NCBI RefSeq assembly: GCF_026262505.1
Contig: NC_067204.1
Coordinates: forward strand, 20,615,300 to 20,679,299
Source: Trichomonas vaginalis G3
Taxonomy: Eukaryota > Parabasalia > Trichomonadida > Trichomonadidae
Direction of reading: 5' to 3'
DNA: 64,000 bases
Positions 39,137 to 51,699 of this stretch are shown here, piece after piece. The notes under the pieces are model-generated. The model was not told the origin of the DNA. It saw only the letters and a list, made by a program, of their open reading frames with translations, and made no database searches. Every line of letters begins with the position of its first letter. Position 1 is the stretch's first letter. A program made the position numbers and the translations under genes.

Positions 39137-40399
39137 ATGATATCCTACTATTTAGAAAATAATCCGTCAAGTAAAGGTAAGGTTAGCATCGATGAGGTCA
39201 CACAGACATATAAATTCGATTATCCGTGTGAATCATATTCTGATTGCACCGAGTATGTCATCCATTTATCACCCGGCCTATACAAATTTGAGTTATTTGG
39301 TGCCTCAGGCGGTGCCTGCACAAACAGAACCTCATTATTCATGAATTCAGATGGTAATTGCACGCACCGCGAAGCTGCCTTCCTTTATGGCGGAAATGCT
39401 GTTTGCCGTCAGATTGTTAACCGTGGTGGTGCTGGCGGTTACATATCAGGCATTATCAAAATCCTCCACAAAATAACCGCTTTTGCCACTATCGGCGGAA
39501 AAGGAATCCATACTTGTACCCGAGCTTCAGCAAATCAAGACTCCGATTACTACCCATCAAACATGGTGAAAGGCGGATATGGAGGTGGAGGATGGGCTGC
39601 AAATTGGTACTGGCAACCAGGAAATAATGGAGCAGGGAGCGGAGGTGGCCAAACCGCCGTCATGTTTTTGCAGAATGATCTTTGGCATCGTGTAATTGTG
39701 AGCGGCGGTGGTGGCGGTTCTGACAACTGTCCTGCTCATCAGACTGAATTTATGGGAGCTGATGATGGTTCCGGCGGTGCTGGTGGTGGTTTTACAGCTC
39801 AAGGGTTTTGGATTAATGGTGAATTAAAATCGAGTCATGTAGCAAATTCCACCTACGGCTTCAGTTTCGGTTCTGGTGAATCTGCTCAAAAAGACGGCTC
39901 TAAGAATCAATGGGGAGTTAAACGAGGTGAAATGGAAAGCGACAGACCAGGATCAGGTAGCGGATGGTTTGGTGGATTCGCTGGACACCATGGTGATGGT
40001 GGTTCTGGCGGTGGAAGTTCGTGGGTGCTGTCGAAAAATGCAGTCATTCCTCCCGGAGAAATCCAAGCATATGACAGTTTTTATAATCCAATTGGAAAAC
40101 ATCCATATGCATTCCTTAACCACGAGTACACATTTAGTGACATTAAATCGTATCCCGGAATCCGGGAAGGCCATGGTCGCTTAATTATCACAATTCTCGA
40201 CAACGTTAAACTTCAAACACAAAACATCCAATGTTTGCACGATTTTAACTTTATGCTTCTTTATATCATTCTTATTGAAAATAAAGCCAATCTAAAGAAT
40301 CTGATTCAATTAATTTTTTTTTATCCAAATAATCATCAAAATCGCAAATTCGCAACAATATTTATGATGGCATTTATTCCATCTAGAATCCCTTTATGA
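39137..40399 (+). CDS. Gly-rich protein, array unit 5 (420 aa, extended C-terminus)
   Basis: Identical to unit 1 up to residue 381, apart from one silent difference (ATC for ATA near 39457). One A is missing at the end (GAAAATAAAGCC instead of GAAAAATAAAGCC), so the usual TAA is out of frame and translation would run 38 more residues into the spacer (NKANLKNLIQLIFFYPNNH and on). The extension has no family support. Either a single-base sequencing slip or a true C-terminal variant. Confidence 0.7.
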   Translation: MISYYLENNPSSKGKVSIDEVTQTYKFDYPCESYSDCTEYVIHLSPGLYKFELFGASGGACTNRTSLFMNSDGNCTHREAAFLYGGNAVCRQIVNRGGAGGYISGIIKILHKITAFATIGGKGIHTCTRASANQDSDYYPSNMVKGGYGGGGWAANWYWQPGNNGAGSGGGQTAVMFLQNDLWHRVIVSGGGGGSDNCPAHQTEFMGADDGSGGAGGGFTAQGFWINGELKSSHVANSTYGFSFGSGESAQKDGSKNQWGVKRGEMESDRPGSGSGWFGGFAGHHGDGGSGGGSSWVLSKNAVIPPGEIQAYDSFYNPIGKHPYAFLNHEYTFSDIKSYPGIREGHGRLIITILDNVKLQTQNIQCLHDFNFMLLYIILIENKANLKNLIQLIFFYPNNHQNRKFATIFMMAFIPSRIPL

Positions 40400-40742
40400 A
40401 ATGAGTTCAAAAAAATCTGGATTTTCTAAATAACCTTTTTACTGGGATTTAATAAACACAACTGAATAGCAATAACAATGCGTTTTTATTCGTAACGATG
40501 GTCTTAGCTGAAAGAAAAAAGAATTTTGAATAATTTTTGAAACAACAATATAAAATCACCTGCTCGTTTACGATATGCTAAAAACAATATAAGGATTGTT
40601 GTACAATCTATTGCAAAACTTATGTTTGATAATCTAAAAATAAAAAAATAGATTGGGCAAATCAAAATTAACTAATGCATAAATCATGACATTTTTAAAT
40701 TGAGTTTGATCTGCCATTTTTTACAATGACGACTTCGATTAA

Positions 40743-41839
40743 GGGTCCACTGTAAAAATTGAAAGTCTCTCAAAATTGAGAGGTGATTTGCAAATAATCG
40801 TTATCGTCATTTTTCGAAAATCCACTTTTCCTAGTGTTCTGATTAATATTATGTGAATACAACAATGAAGCATATGTTTCAATAAGATGGTAATATATTC
40901 TATCACTTCAAATCTCATAAAAATTGCAAAATCAGTGAGTTTTATAAGAACATGATTTTTTCGAATTTTTTCGCTTTTGGATGCGTGTTTTGAAAAATAG
41001 ATATTTTCGAATTTTAATTTTATCTTAAGTATAAGTTTTATATTAGGAATTTTTTGACCTATTTCCAATCATTAATTCCAATGTTTTTCAAGGAATTTAA
41101 TTGAGAGGAAATTAGGAATTTCGCTTTAATGCCATTACAAACTAATATTATGATGCATAATATATATATTTATTGAGGCTAATGCCGGGATATCTTGCAT
41201 TTAAAAAAAATTCAAAGAATTGACAATTGGATAGCACAAATTTAATTCCCTGGACAAAGTATTATTGCTTATATATTCAAAACATTATCCTTAGTTTAGA
41301 TATGTTGGCCAAAAATTTTCGTGTTATTTTTTGTGTTTAAGCATAAATTATGTATTTACTTATGAAAAATAAGCATTTTATTCATTATCATAAAGATATA
41401 CCATAACAATTGATAAATTTTTTTTTAAAAAAAATTGTGTATTTTAGTGGGTATTATTCTGGATAATGCCAATTTTTACAAGATTTAATATTAACCATAT
41501 CAATAGCTGACTCAATGTAAAAATTTAGATATTATTTTTTCATTAATCAAACTTTGATAAATTTTAGTATAATGAACGATTTGTTTCGTGTATGATACAG
41601 AAATAAAAAGCTTAATTAATATCATTTTGCATTTTTTAAAGGATGTTAGAGTACATCTACATTAAAAAATCAGATTTGAACTGCGATACTGCATCAAATT
41701 GATGCATATCCGATAAGGATCTCAAAAGAGTAAAGTTAATTTTTTTGTGTTTTTTTTAAGTTTTGGGCCTTAGTAAAACACCATCTCGAGCAATATTTTT
41801 GGGACGACGATAGACCTTATTTGGCCTTACAGTGGACCC
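40743..41839. mobile_element. TTAA-flanked DNA transposon, copy 3 (1097 bp)
   Basis: Same element, same site. One T fewer in a run near 41580 (GATTTGTTTCG), a variant also found in copy 4 near 51424. Confidence 0.77.
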
Positions 41840-41855
41840 TTAACTACTTTGACTA

Positions 41856-43022
41856 ATGATATCCTACTATTTAGAAATAATCCGTCAAGTAAGGTAAGGT
41901 TAGCATCGATGAGGTCACACAGACATATAAATTCGATTATCCGTGTGAATCATATTCTGATTGCACCGAGTATGTCATCCATTTATCACCCGGCCTATAC
42001 AAATTTGAGTTATTTGGTGCCTCAGGCGGTGCCTGCACAAACAGAACCTCATTATTCATGAATTCAGATGGTAATTGCACGCACCGCGAAGCTGCCTTCC
42101 TTTATGGCGGAAATGCTGTTTGCCGTCAGATTGTTAACCGTGGTGGTGCTGGCGGTTACATATCAGGCATTATAAAATCCTCCACAAAATAACCGCTTTT
42201 GCCACTATCGGCGGAAAAGGAATCCATACTTGTACCCGAGCTTCAGCAAATCAAGACTCCGATTACTACCCATCAAACATGGTGAAAGGCGGATATGGAG
42301 GTGGAGGATGGGCTGCAAATTGGTACTGGCAACCAGGAAATAATGGAGCAGGGAGCGGAGGTGGCCAAACCGCCGTCATGTTTTTGCAGAATGATCTTTG
42401 GCATCGTGTAATTGTGAGCGGCGGTGGTGGCGGTTCTGACAACTGTCCTGCTCATCAGACTGAATTTATGGGAGCTGATGATGGTTCCGGCGGTGCTGGT
42501 GGTGGTTTTACAGCTCAAGGGTTTTGGATTAATGGTGAATTAAAATCGAGTCATGTAGCAAATTCCACCTACGGCTTCAGTTTCGGTTCTGGTGAATCTG
42601 CTCAAAAAGACGGCTCTAAGAATCAATGGGGAGTTAAACGAGGTGAAATGGAAAGCGACAGACCAGGATCAGGTAGCGGATGGTTTGGTGGATTCGCTGG
42701 ACACCATGGTGATGGTGGTTCTGGCGGTGGAAGTTCGTGGGTGCTGTCGAAAAATGCAGTCATTCCTCCCGGAGAAATCCAAGCATATGACAGTTTTTAT
42801 AATCCAATTGGAAAACATCCATATGCATTCCTTAACCACGAGTACACATTTAGTGACATTAAATCGTATCCCGGAATCCGGGAAGGCCATGGTCGCTTAA
42901 TTATCACAATTCTCGACAACGTTAAACTTCAAACACAAAACATCCAATGTTTGCACGATTTTAACTTTATGCTTCTTTATATCATTCTTATTGAGAAAAA
43001 ACCTATGTGTCTTTATGTGTAA
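41856..43022 (+). pseudogene. Gly-rich array unit 6, several small indels
   Basis: Near the start one A is missing from the AGAAAATAATCC run and one from GTAAAGGTAAGG. Another A is missing near 42176 (TATAAAATCC), a change shared with unit 7. The domain is open again from 42279. At the 3' end two bases are lost (GAGAAAAAACC), so the frame runs on to 43022. A shared lesion with its neighbour suggests at least some of these are real and were duplicated. Type A spacer follows. Confidence 0.62.
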
Positions 43023-43277
43023 TGATGACCATAGTGAATAGAATAATGAATAATTTATGGAATAATAATATAGAATCACATGTTCGTTTACAATATGCTA
43101 AAAACAATATGAGGATTGAAGATTGTGAAACTAGCTAGTGCAAAACTTATAATTGAAAATCTAAAAAAATTAGATTAGGCAAATCAAAATTGACTAATGT
43201 ATAAATCATGACATTTTTAAATTGAGTTTGATCTGCCATTTTTTTACAATGATGACTCAGATTAACTACTTTGACTA

Positions 43278-44423
43278 ATGATATCCTACTATTTAGAAAA
43301 TAATCCGTCAAGTAAAGGTAAGGTTAGCATCGATGAGGTCACACAGACATATAAATTCGATTATCCGTGTGAATCATATTCTGATTGCACCGAGTATGTC
43401 ATCCATTTATCACCCGGCCTATACAAATTTGAGTTATTTGGTGCCTCAGGCGGTGCCTGCACAAACAGAACCTCATTATTCATGAATTCAGATGGTAATT
43501 GCACGCACCGCGAAGCTGCCTTCCTTTATGGCGGAAATGCTGTTTGCCGTCAGATTGTTAACCGTGGTGGTGCTGGCGGTTACATATCAGGCATTATAAA
43601 ATCCTCCACAAAATAACCGCTTTTGCCACTATCGGCGGAAAAGGAATCCATACTTGTACCCGAGCTTCAGCAAATCAAGACTCCGATTACTACCCATCAA
43701 ACATGGTGAAAGGCGGATATGGAGGTGGAGGATGGGCTGCAAATTGGTACTGGCAACCAGGAAATAATGGAGCAGGAGCGGAGGTGGCCAAACCGCCGTC
43801 ATGTTTTTGCAGAATGATCTTTGGCATCGTGTAATTGTGAGCGGCGGTGGTGGCGGTTCTGACAACTGTCCTGCTCATCAGACTGAATTTATGGGAGCTG
43901 ATGATGGTTCCGGCGGTGCTGGTGGTGTTTTACAGCTCAAGGGTTTTGGATTAATGGTGAATTAAAATCGAGTCATGTAGCAAATTCCACCTACGGCTTC
44001 AGTTTCGGTTCTGGTGAATCTGCTCAAAAAGACGGCTCTAAGAATCAATGGGGAGTTAAACGAGGTGAAATGGAAAGCGACAGACCAGGATCAGGTAGCG
44101 GATGGTTTGGTGGATTCGCTGGACACCATGGTGATGGTGGTTCTGGCGGTGGAAGTTCGTGGGTGCTGTCGAAAAATGCAGTCATTCCTCCCGGAGAAAT
44201 CCAAGCATATGACAGTTTTTATAATCCAATTGGAAAACATCCATATGCATTCCTTAACCACGAGTACACATTTAGTGACATTAAATCGTATCCCGGAATC
44301 CGGGAAGGCCATGGTCGCTTAATTATCACAATTCTCGACAACGTTAAACTTCAAACACAAAACATCCAATGTTTGCACGATTTTAACTTTATGCTTCTTT
44401 ATATCATTCTTATTGAGAAATAA
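43278..44423 (+). pseudogene. Gly-rich array unit 7, three single-base losses
   Basis: Open for 112 codons, then one A lost near 43600 (as in unit 6), one G lost near 43774 (GAGCAGGAGCGG) and one G lost near 43927 (GGTGGTGTTTTAC). The three losses sum to a codon, so the last 117 codons are back in frame with a normal end. Type A spacers on both sides. Confidence 0.62.
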
Positions 44424-44701
44424 AACCTATGTGTCTTTATGTGTAATGATGACCATAGTGAATAGAATAATGAATAATTTATGGAATAATAATATAGAAT
44501 CACATGTTCGTTTACAATATGCTAAAAACAATATGAGGATTGAAGATTGTGAAACTAGCTAGTGCAAAACTTATAATTGAAAATCTAAAAAAATTAGATT
44601 AGGCAAATCAAAATTGACTAATGTATAAATCATGACATTTTTAAATTGAGTTTGATCTGCCATTTTTTTACAATGATGACTCAGATTAACTACTTTGACT
44701 A

Positions 44702-45850
44702 ATGATATCCTACTATTTAGAAAATAATCCGTCAAGTAAAGGTAAGGTTAGCATCGATGAGGTCACACAGACATATAAATTCGATTATCCGTGTGAATCA
44801 TATTCTGATTGCACCGAGTATGTCATCCATTTATCACCCGGCCTATACAAATTTGAGTTATTTGGTGCCTCAGGCGGTGCCTGCACAAACAGAACCTCAT
44901 TATTCATGAATTCAGATGGTAATTGCACGCACCGCGAAGCTGCCTTCCTTTATGGCGGAAATGCTGTTTGCCGTCAGATTGTTAACCGTGGTGGTGCTGG
45001 CGGTTACATATCAGGCATTATAAAAATCCTCCACAAAATAACCGCTTTTGCCACTATCGGCGGAAAAGGAATCCATACTTGTACCCGAGCTTCAGCAAAT
45101 CAAGACTCCGATTACTACCCATCAAACATGGTGAAAGGCGGATATGGAGGTGGAGGATGGGCTGCAAATTGGTACTGGCAACCAGGAAATAATGGAGCAG
45201 GGAGCGGAGGTGGCCAAACCGCCGTCATGTTTTTGCAGAATGATCTTTGGCATCGTGTAATTGTGAGCGGCGGTGGTGGCGGTTCTGACAACTGTCCTGC
45301 TCATCAGACTGAATTTATGGGAGCTGATGATGGTTCCGGCGGTGCTGGTGGTGGTTTTACAGCTCAAGGGTTTTGGATTAATGGTGAATTAAAATCGAGT
45401 CATGTAGCAAATTCCACCTACGGCTTCAGTTTCGGTTCTGGTGAATCTGCTCAAAAAGACGGCTCTAAGAATCAATGGGGAGTTAAACGAGGTGAAATGG
45501 AAAGCGACAGACCAGGATCAGGTAGCGGATGGTTTGGTGGATTCGCTGGACACCATGGTGATGGTGGTTCTGGCGGTGGAAGTTCGTGGGTGCTGTCGAA
45601 AAATGCAGTCATTCCTCCCGGAGAAATCCAAGCATATGACAGTTTTTATAATCCAATTGGAAAACATCCATATGCATTCCTTAACCACGAGTACACATTT
45701 AGTGACATTAAATCGTATCCCGGAATCCGGGAAGGCCATGGTCGCTTAATTATCACAATTCTCGACAACGTTAAACTTCAAACACAAAACATCCAATGTT
45801 TGCACGATTTTAACTTTATGCTTCTTTATATCATTCTTATTGAGAAATAA
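44702..45850 (+). CDS. Gly-rich protein, array unit 8 (intact, 382 aa)
   Basis: Protein identical to unit 1, preceded by the uORF and followed by a type A spacer. It sits between damaged copies, so intact and broken units are interspersed, not clustered. Confidence 0.87.
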   Translation: MISYYLENNPSSKGKVSIDEVTQTYKFDYPCESYSDCTEYVIHLSPGLYKFELFGASGGACTNRTSLFMNSDGNCTHREAAFLYGGNAVCRQIVNRGGAGGYISGIIKILHKITAFATIGGKGIHTCTRASANQDSDYYPSNMVKGGYGGGGWAANWYWQPGNNGAGSGGGQTAVMFLQNDLWHRVIVSGGGGGSDNCPAHQTEFMGADDGSGGAGGGFTAQGFWINGELKSSHVANSTYGFSFGSGESAQKDGSKNQWGVKRGEMESDRPGSGSGWFGGFAGHHGDGGSGGGSSWVLSKNAVIPPGEIQAYDSFYNPIGKHPYAFLNHEYTFSDIKSYPGIREGHGRLIITILDNVKLQTQNIQCLHDFNFMLLYIILIEK

Positions 45851-46128
45851 AACCTATGTGTCTTTATGTGTAATGATGACCATAGTGAATAGAATAATGA
45901 ATAATTTATGGAATAATAATATAGAATCACATGTTCGTTTACAATATGCTAAAAACAATATGAGGATTGAAGATTGTGAAACTAGCTAGTGCAAAACTTA
46001 TAATTGAAAATCTAAAAAAATTAGATTAGGCAAATCAAAATTGACTAATGTATAAATCATGACATTTTTAAATTGAGTTTGATCTGCCATTTTTTTACAA
46101 TGATGACTCAGATTAACTACTTTGACTA

Positions 46129-47279
46129 ATGATATCCTACTATTTAGAAAATAATCCGTCAAGTAAAGGTAAGGTTAGCATCGATGAGGTCACACAGACA
46201 TATAAATTCGATTATCCGTGTGAATCATATTCTGATTGCACCGAGTATGTCATCCATTTATCACCCGGCCTATACAAATTTGAGTTATTTGGTGCCTCAG
46301 GCGGTGCCTGCACAAACAGAACCTCATTATTCATGAATTCAGATGGTAATTGCACGCACCGCGAAGCTGCCTTCCTTTATGGCGGAAATGCTGTTTGCCG
46401 TCAGATTGTTAACCGTGGTGGTGCTGGCGGTTACATATCAGGCATTATAAAAATCCTCCACAAAATAACCGCTTTTGCCACTATCGGCGGAAAAGGAATC
46501 CATACTTGTACCCGAGCTTCAGCAAATCAAGACTCCGATTACTACCCATCAAACATGGTGAAAGGCGGATATGGAGGTGGAGGATGGGCTGCAAATTGGT
46601 ACTGGCAACCAGGAAATAATGGAGCAGGGAGCGGAGGTGGCCAAACCGCCGTCATGTTTTTGCAGAATGATCTTTGGCATCGTGTAATTGTGAGCGGCGG
46701 TGGTGGCGGTTCTGACAACTGTCCTGCTCATCAGACTGAATTTATGGGAGCTGATGATGGTTCCGGCGGTGCTGGTGGTGGTTTTACAGCTCAAGGGTTT
46801 TGGATTAATGGTGAATTAAAATCGAGTCATGTAGCAAATTCCACCTACGGCTTCAGTTTCGGTTCTGGTGAATCTGCTCAAAAAGACGGCTCTAAGAATC
46901 AATGGGGAGTTAAACGAGGTGAAATGGAAAGCGACAGACCAGGATCAGGTAGCGGATGGTTTGGTGGATTCGCTGGACACCATGGTGATGGTGGTTCTGG
47001 CGGTGGAAGTTCGTGGGTGCTGTCGAAAAATGCAGTCATTCCTCCCGGAGAAATCCAAGCATATGACAGTTTTTTATAATCCAATTGGAAAACATCCATA
47101 TGCATTCCTTAACCACGAGTACACATTTAGTGACATTAAATCGTATCCCGGAATCCGGGAAGGCCATGGTCGCTTAATTATCACAATTCTCGACAACGTT
47201 AAACTTCAAACACAAAACATCCAATGTTTTGCACGATTTTAACTTTATGCTTCTTTATATCATTCTTATTGAGAAATAA
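46129..47279 (+). pseudogene. Gly-rich array unit 9, two single-base gains near the 3' end
   Basis: Open for 315 residues covering the entire Gly-rich domain. One extra T near 47072 (CAGTTTTTTATAATCC) then shifts the frame, and an extra T near 47228 (CAATGTTTTGCACG) shifts it again. If real, the product would be a C-terminally truncated but domain-complete protein. Confidence 0.6.
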
Positions 47280-47557
47280 AACCTATGTGTCTTTATGTGT
47301 AATGATGACCATAGTGAATAGAATAATGAATAATTTATGGAATAATAATATAGAATCACATGTTCGTTTACAATATGCTAAAAACAATATGAGGATTGAA
47401 GATTGTGAAACTAGCTAGTGCAAAACTTATAATTGAAAATCTAAAAAAATTAGATTAGGCAAATCAAAATTGACTAATGTATAAATCATGACATTTTTAA
47501 ATTGAGTTTGATCTGCCATTTTTTTACAATGATGACTCAGATTAACTACTTTGACTA

Positions 47558-48705
47558 ATGATATCCTACTATTTAGAAAATAATCCGTCAAGTAAAGGTA
47601 AGGTTAGCATCGATGAGGTCACACAGACATATAAATTCGATTATCCGTGTGAATCATATTCTGATTGCACCGAGTATGTCATCCATTTATCACCCGGCCT
47701 ATACAAATTTGAGTTATTTGGTGCCTCAGGCGGTGCCTGCACAAACAGAACCTCATTATTCATGAATTCAGATGGTAATTGCACGCACCGCGAAGCTGCC
47801 TTCCTTTATGGCGGAAATGCTGTTTGCCGTCAGATTGTTAACCGTGGTGGTGCTGGCGGTTACATATCAGGCATTATAAAAATCCTCCACAAAATAACCG
47901 CTTTTGCCACTATCGGCGGAAAAGGAATCCATACTTGTACCCGAGCTTCAGCAAATCAAGACTCCGATTACTACCCATCAAACATGGTGAAAGGCGGATA
48001 TGGAGGTGGAGGATGGGCTGCAAATTGGTACTGGCAACCAGGAAATAATGGAGCAGGGAGCGGAGGTGGCCAAACCGCCGTCATGTTTTTGCAGAATGAT
48101 CTTTGGCATCGTGTAATTGTGAGCGGCGGTGGTGGCGGTTCTGACAACTGTCCTGCTCATCAGACTGAATTTATGGGAGCTGATGATGGTTCCGGCGGTG
48201 CTGGTGGTGGTTTTACAGCTCAAGGGTTTTGGATTAATGGTGAATTAAAATCGAGTCATGTAGCAAATTCCACCTACGGCTTCAGTTTCGGTTCTGGTGA
48301 ATCTGCTCAAAAAGACGGCTCTAAGAATCAATGGGGAGTTAAACGAGGTGAAATGGAAAGCGACAGACCAGGATCAGGTAGCGGATGGTTTGGTGGATTC
48401 GCTGGACACCATGGTGATGGTGGTTCTGGCGGTGGAAGTTCGTGGGTGCTGTCGAAAAATGCAGTCATTCCTCCCGGAGAAATCCAAGCATATGACAGTT
48501 TTTATAATCCAATTGGAAACATCCATATGCATTCCTTAACCACGAGTACACATTTAGTGACATTAAATCGTATCCCGGAATCCGGGAAGGCCATGGTCGC
48601 TTAATTATCACAATTCTCGACAACGTTAAACTTCAAACACAAAACATCCAATGTTTGCACGATTTTAACTTTATGCTTCTTTATATCATTCTTATTGAGA
48701 AATAA
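47558..48705 (+). pseudogene. Gly-rich array unit 10, one A lost near the 3' end
   Basis: Identical to unit 1 through residue 320, then one A is lost near 48520 (GGAAACATCC for GGAAAACATCC). The frame ends at 48604 with a different 28-residue tail. The Gly-rich domain is whole, so a product is possible. Confidence 0.6.
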
Positions 48706-48983
48706 AACCTATGTGTCTTTATGTGTAATGATGACCATAGTGAATAGAATAATGAATAATTTATGGAATAATAATATAGAATCACATGTTCGTTTACAAT
48801 ATGCTAAAAACAATATGAGGATTGAAGATTGTGAAACTAGCTAGTGCAAAACTTATAATTGAAAATCTAAAAAAATTAGATTAGGCAAATCAAAATTGAC
48901 TAATGTATAAATCATGACATTTTTAAATTGAGTTTGATCTGCCATTTTTTTACAATGATGACTCAGATTAACTACTTTGACTA

Positions 48984-50131
48984 ATGATATCCTACTATTT
49001 AGAAAATAATCCGTCAAGTAAAGGTAAGGTTAGCATCGATGAGGTCACACAGACATATAAATTCGATTATCCGTGTGAATCATATTCTGATTGCACCGAG
49101 TATGTCATCCATTTATCACCCGGCCTATACAAATTTGAGTTATTTGGTGCCTCAGGCGGTGCCTGCACAAACAGAACCTCATTATTCATGAATTCAGATG
49201 GTAATTGCACGCACCGCGAAGCTGCCTTCCTTTATGGCGGAAATGCTGTTTGCCGTCAGATTGTTAACCGTGGTGGTGCTGGCGGTTACATATCAGGCAT
49301 TATAAAAATCCTCCACAAAATAACCGCTTTTGCCACTATCGGCGGAAAAGGAATCCATACTTGTACCCGAGCTTCAGCAAATCAAGACTCCGATTACTAC
49401 CCATCAAACATGGTGAAAGGCGGATATGGAGGTGGAGGATGGGCTGCAAATTGGTACTGGCAACCAGGAAATAATGGAGCAGGGAGCGGAGGTGGCCAAA
49501 CCGCCGTCATGTTTTTGCAGAATGATCTTTGGCATCGTGTAATTGTGAGCGGCGGTGGTGGCGGTTCTGACAACTGTCCTGCTCATCAGACTGAATTTAT
49601 GGGAGCTGATGATGGTTCCGGCGGTGCTGGTGGTGGTTTTACAGCTCAAGGGTTTTGGATTAATGGTGAATTAAAATCGAGTCATGTAGCAAATTCCACC
49701 TACGGCTTCAGTTTCGGTTCTGGTGAATCTGCTCAAAAAGACGGCTCTAAGAATCAATGGGAGTTAAACGAGGTGAAATGGAAAGCGACAGACCAGGATC
49801 AGGTAGCGGATGGTTTGGTGGATTCGCTGGACACCATGGTGATGGTGGTTCTGGCGGTGGAAGTTCGTGGGTGCTGTCGAAAAATGCAGTCATTCCTCCC
49901 GGAGAAATCCAAGCATATGACAGTTTTTATAATCCAATTGGAAAACATCCATATGCATTCCTTAACCACGAGTACACATTTAGTGACATTAAATCGTATC
50001 CCGGAATCCGGGAAGGCCATGGTCGCTTAATTATCACAATTCTCGACAACGTTAAACTTCAAACACAAAACATCCAATGTTTGCACGATTTTAACTTTAT
50101 GCTTCTTTATATCATTCTTATTGAAAAATAA
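48984..50131 (+). pseudogene. Gly-rich array unit 11, one G lost in the C-terminal third
   Basis: Identical to unit 1 through residue 259, then one G is lost near 49758 (CAATGGGAG for CAATGGGGAG). The normal frame is open again from 49757 to the end. Type B end and spacer follow. Its spacer shares the AATCCGGATT variant with unit 15, unlike units 4 and 5 (AATCTGGATT). Confidence 0.62.
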
Positions 50132-50589
50132 AGCCAATCTAAAGAATCTGATTCAATTAATTTTTTTTTATCCAAATAATCATCAAAATCGCAAATTCGC
50201 AACAATATTTATGATGGCATTTATTCCATCTAGAATCCCTTTATGAAATGAGTTCAAAAAAATCCGGATTTTCTAAATAACCTTTTTACTGGGATTTAAT
50301 AAACACAACTGAATAGCAATAACAATGCGTTTTTATTCGTAACGATGGTCTTAGCTGAAAGAAAAAAGAATTTTGAATAATTTTTGAAACAACAATATAA
50401 AATCACCTGCTCGTTTACGATATGCTAAAAACAATATAAGGATTGTTGTACAATCTATTGCAAAACTTATGTTTGATAATCTAAAAATAAAAAAATAGAT
50501 TGGGCAAATCAAAATTAACTAATGCATAAATCATGACATTTTTAAATTGAGTTTGATCTGCCATTTTTTACAATGACGACTTCGATTAA

Positions 50590-51683
50590 GGGTCCACTGT
50601 AAAAATTGAAAGTCTCTCAAAATTGAGAGGTGATTTGCAAATAATCGTTATCGTCATTTTTCGAAAATCCACTTTTCCTAGTGTTCTGATTAATATTATG
50701 TGAATACAACAATGAAGCATATGTTTCAATAAGATGGTAATATATTCTATCACTTCAAATCTCATAAAAATTGCAAAATCAGTGAGTTTTATAAGAACAT
50801 GATTTTTTCGAATTTTTTCGCTTTTGGATGCGTGTTTTGAAAAATAGATATTTTCGAATTTTAATTTTATCTTAAGTATAAGTTTTATATTAGGAATTTT
50901 TTGACCTATTTCCAATCATTAATTCCAATGTTTTTCAAGGAATTTAATTGAGAAGAAATTAGGAATTTCGCTTTAATGCCATTACAAACTAATATTATGA
51001 TGCATAATATATATATTTATTGAGGCTAATGCCGGGATATCTTGCATTTAAAAAAAATTCAAAGAATTGACAATTGGATAGCACAAATTTAATTCCCTGG
51101 ACAAAGTATTATTGCTTATATATTCAAAACATTATCCTTAGTTTAGATATGTTGGCCAAAAATTTTCGTGTTATTTTTGTGTTTAAGCATAAATTATGTA
51201 TTTACTTATGAAAAATAAGCATTTTATTCATTATCATAAAGATATACCATAACAATTGATAAATTTTTTTTTAAAAAAATTGTGTATTTTAGTGGGTATT
51301 ATTCTGGATAATGCCAATTTTTACAAGATTTAATATTAACCATATCAATAGCTGACTCAATGTAAAAATTTAGATATTATTTTTTCATTAATCAAACTTT
51401 GATAAATTTTAGTATAATGAACGATTTGTTTCGTGTATGATACAGAAATAAAAAGCTTAATTAATATCATTTTGCATTTTTTAAAGGATGTTAGAGTACA
51501 TCTACATTAAAAAATCAGATTTGAACTGCGATACTGCATCAAATTGATGCATATCCGATAAGGATCTCAAAAGAGTAAAGTTAATTTTTTTGTGTTTTTT
51601 TAAGTTTTGGGCCTTAGTAAAACACCATCTCGAGCAATATTTTTGGGACGACGATAGACCTTATTTGGCCTTACAGTGGACCC
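50590..51683. mobile_element. TTAA-flanked DNA transposon, copy 4 (1094 bp)
   Basis: Same ends and site (TTAA at 50586-50589 and 51684-51687). Private differences are a GAGAAGAAATT variant near 50951 and short homopolymer losses. Confidence 0.77.
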
Positions 51684-51699
51684 TTAACTACTTTGACTA

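Noticed and set aside
38023-41839. The Gly-rich gene itself as cargo of a transposon bounded by CAGTGGACCCTTAA ends
   Set aside because: Read outward, the ends could bracket the gene, but type A spacers show an uninterrupted GATTAACTAC site and unit 1 has no such end. The 1.1-kb spacer segment is therefore the inserted part.
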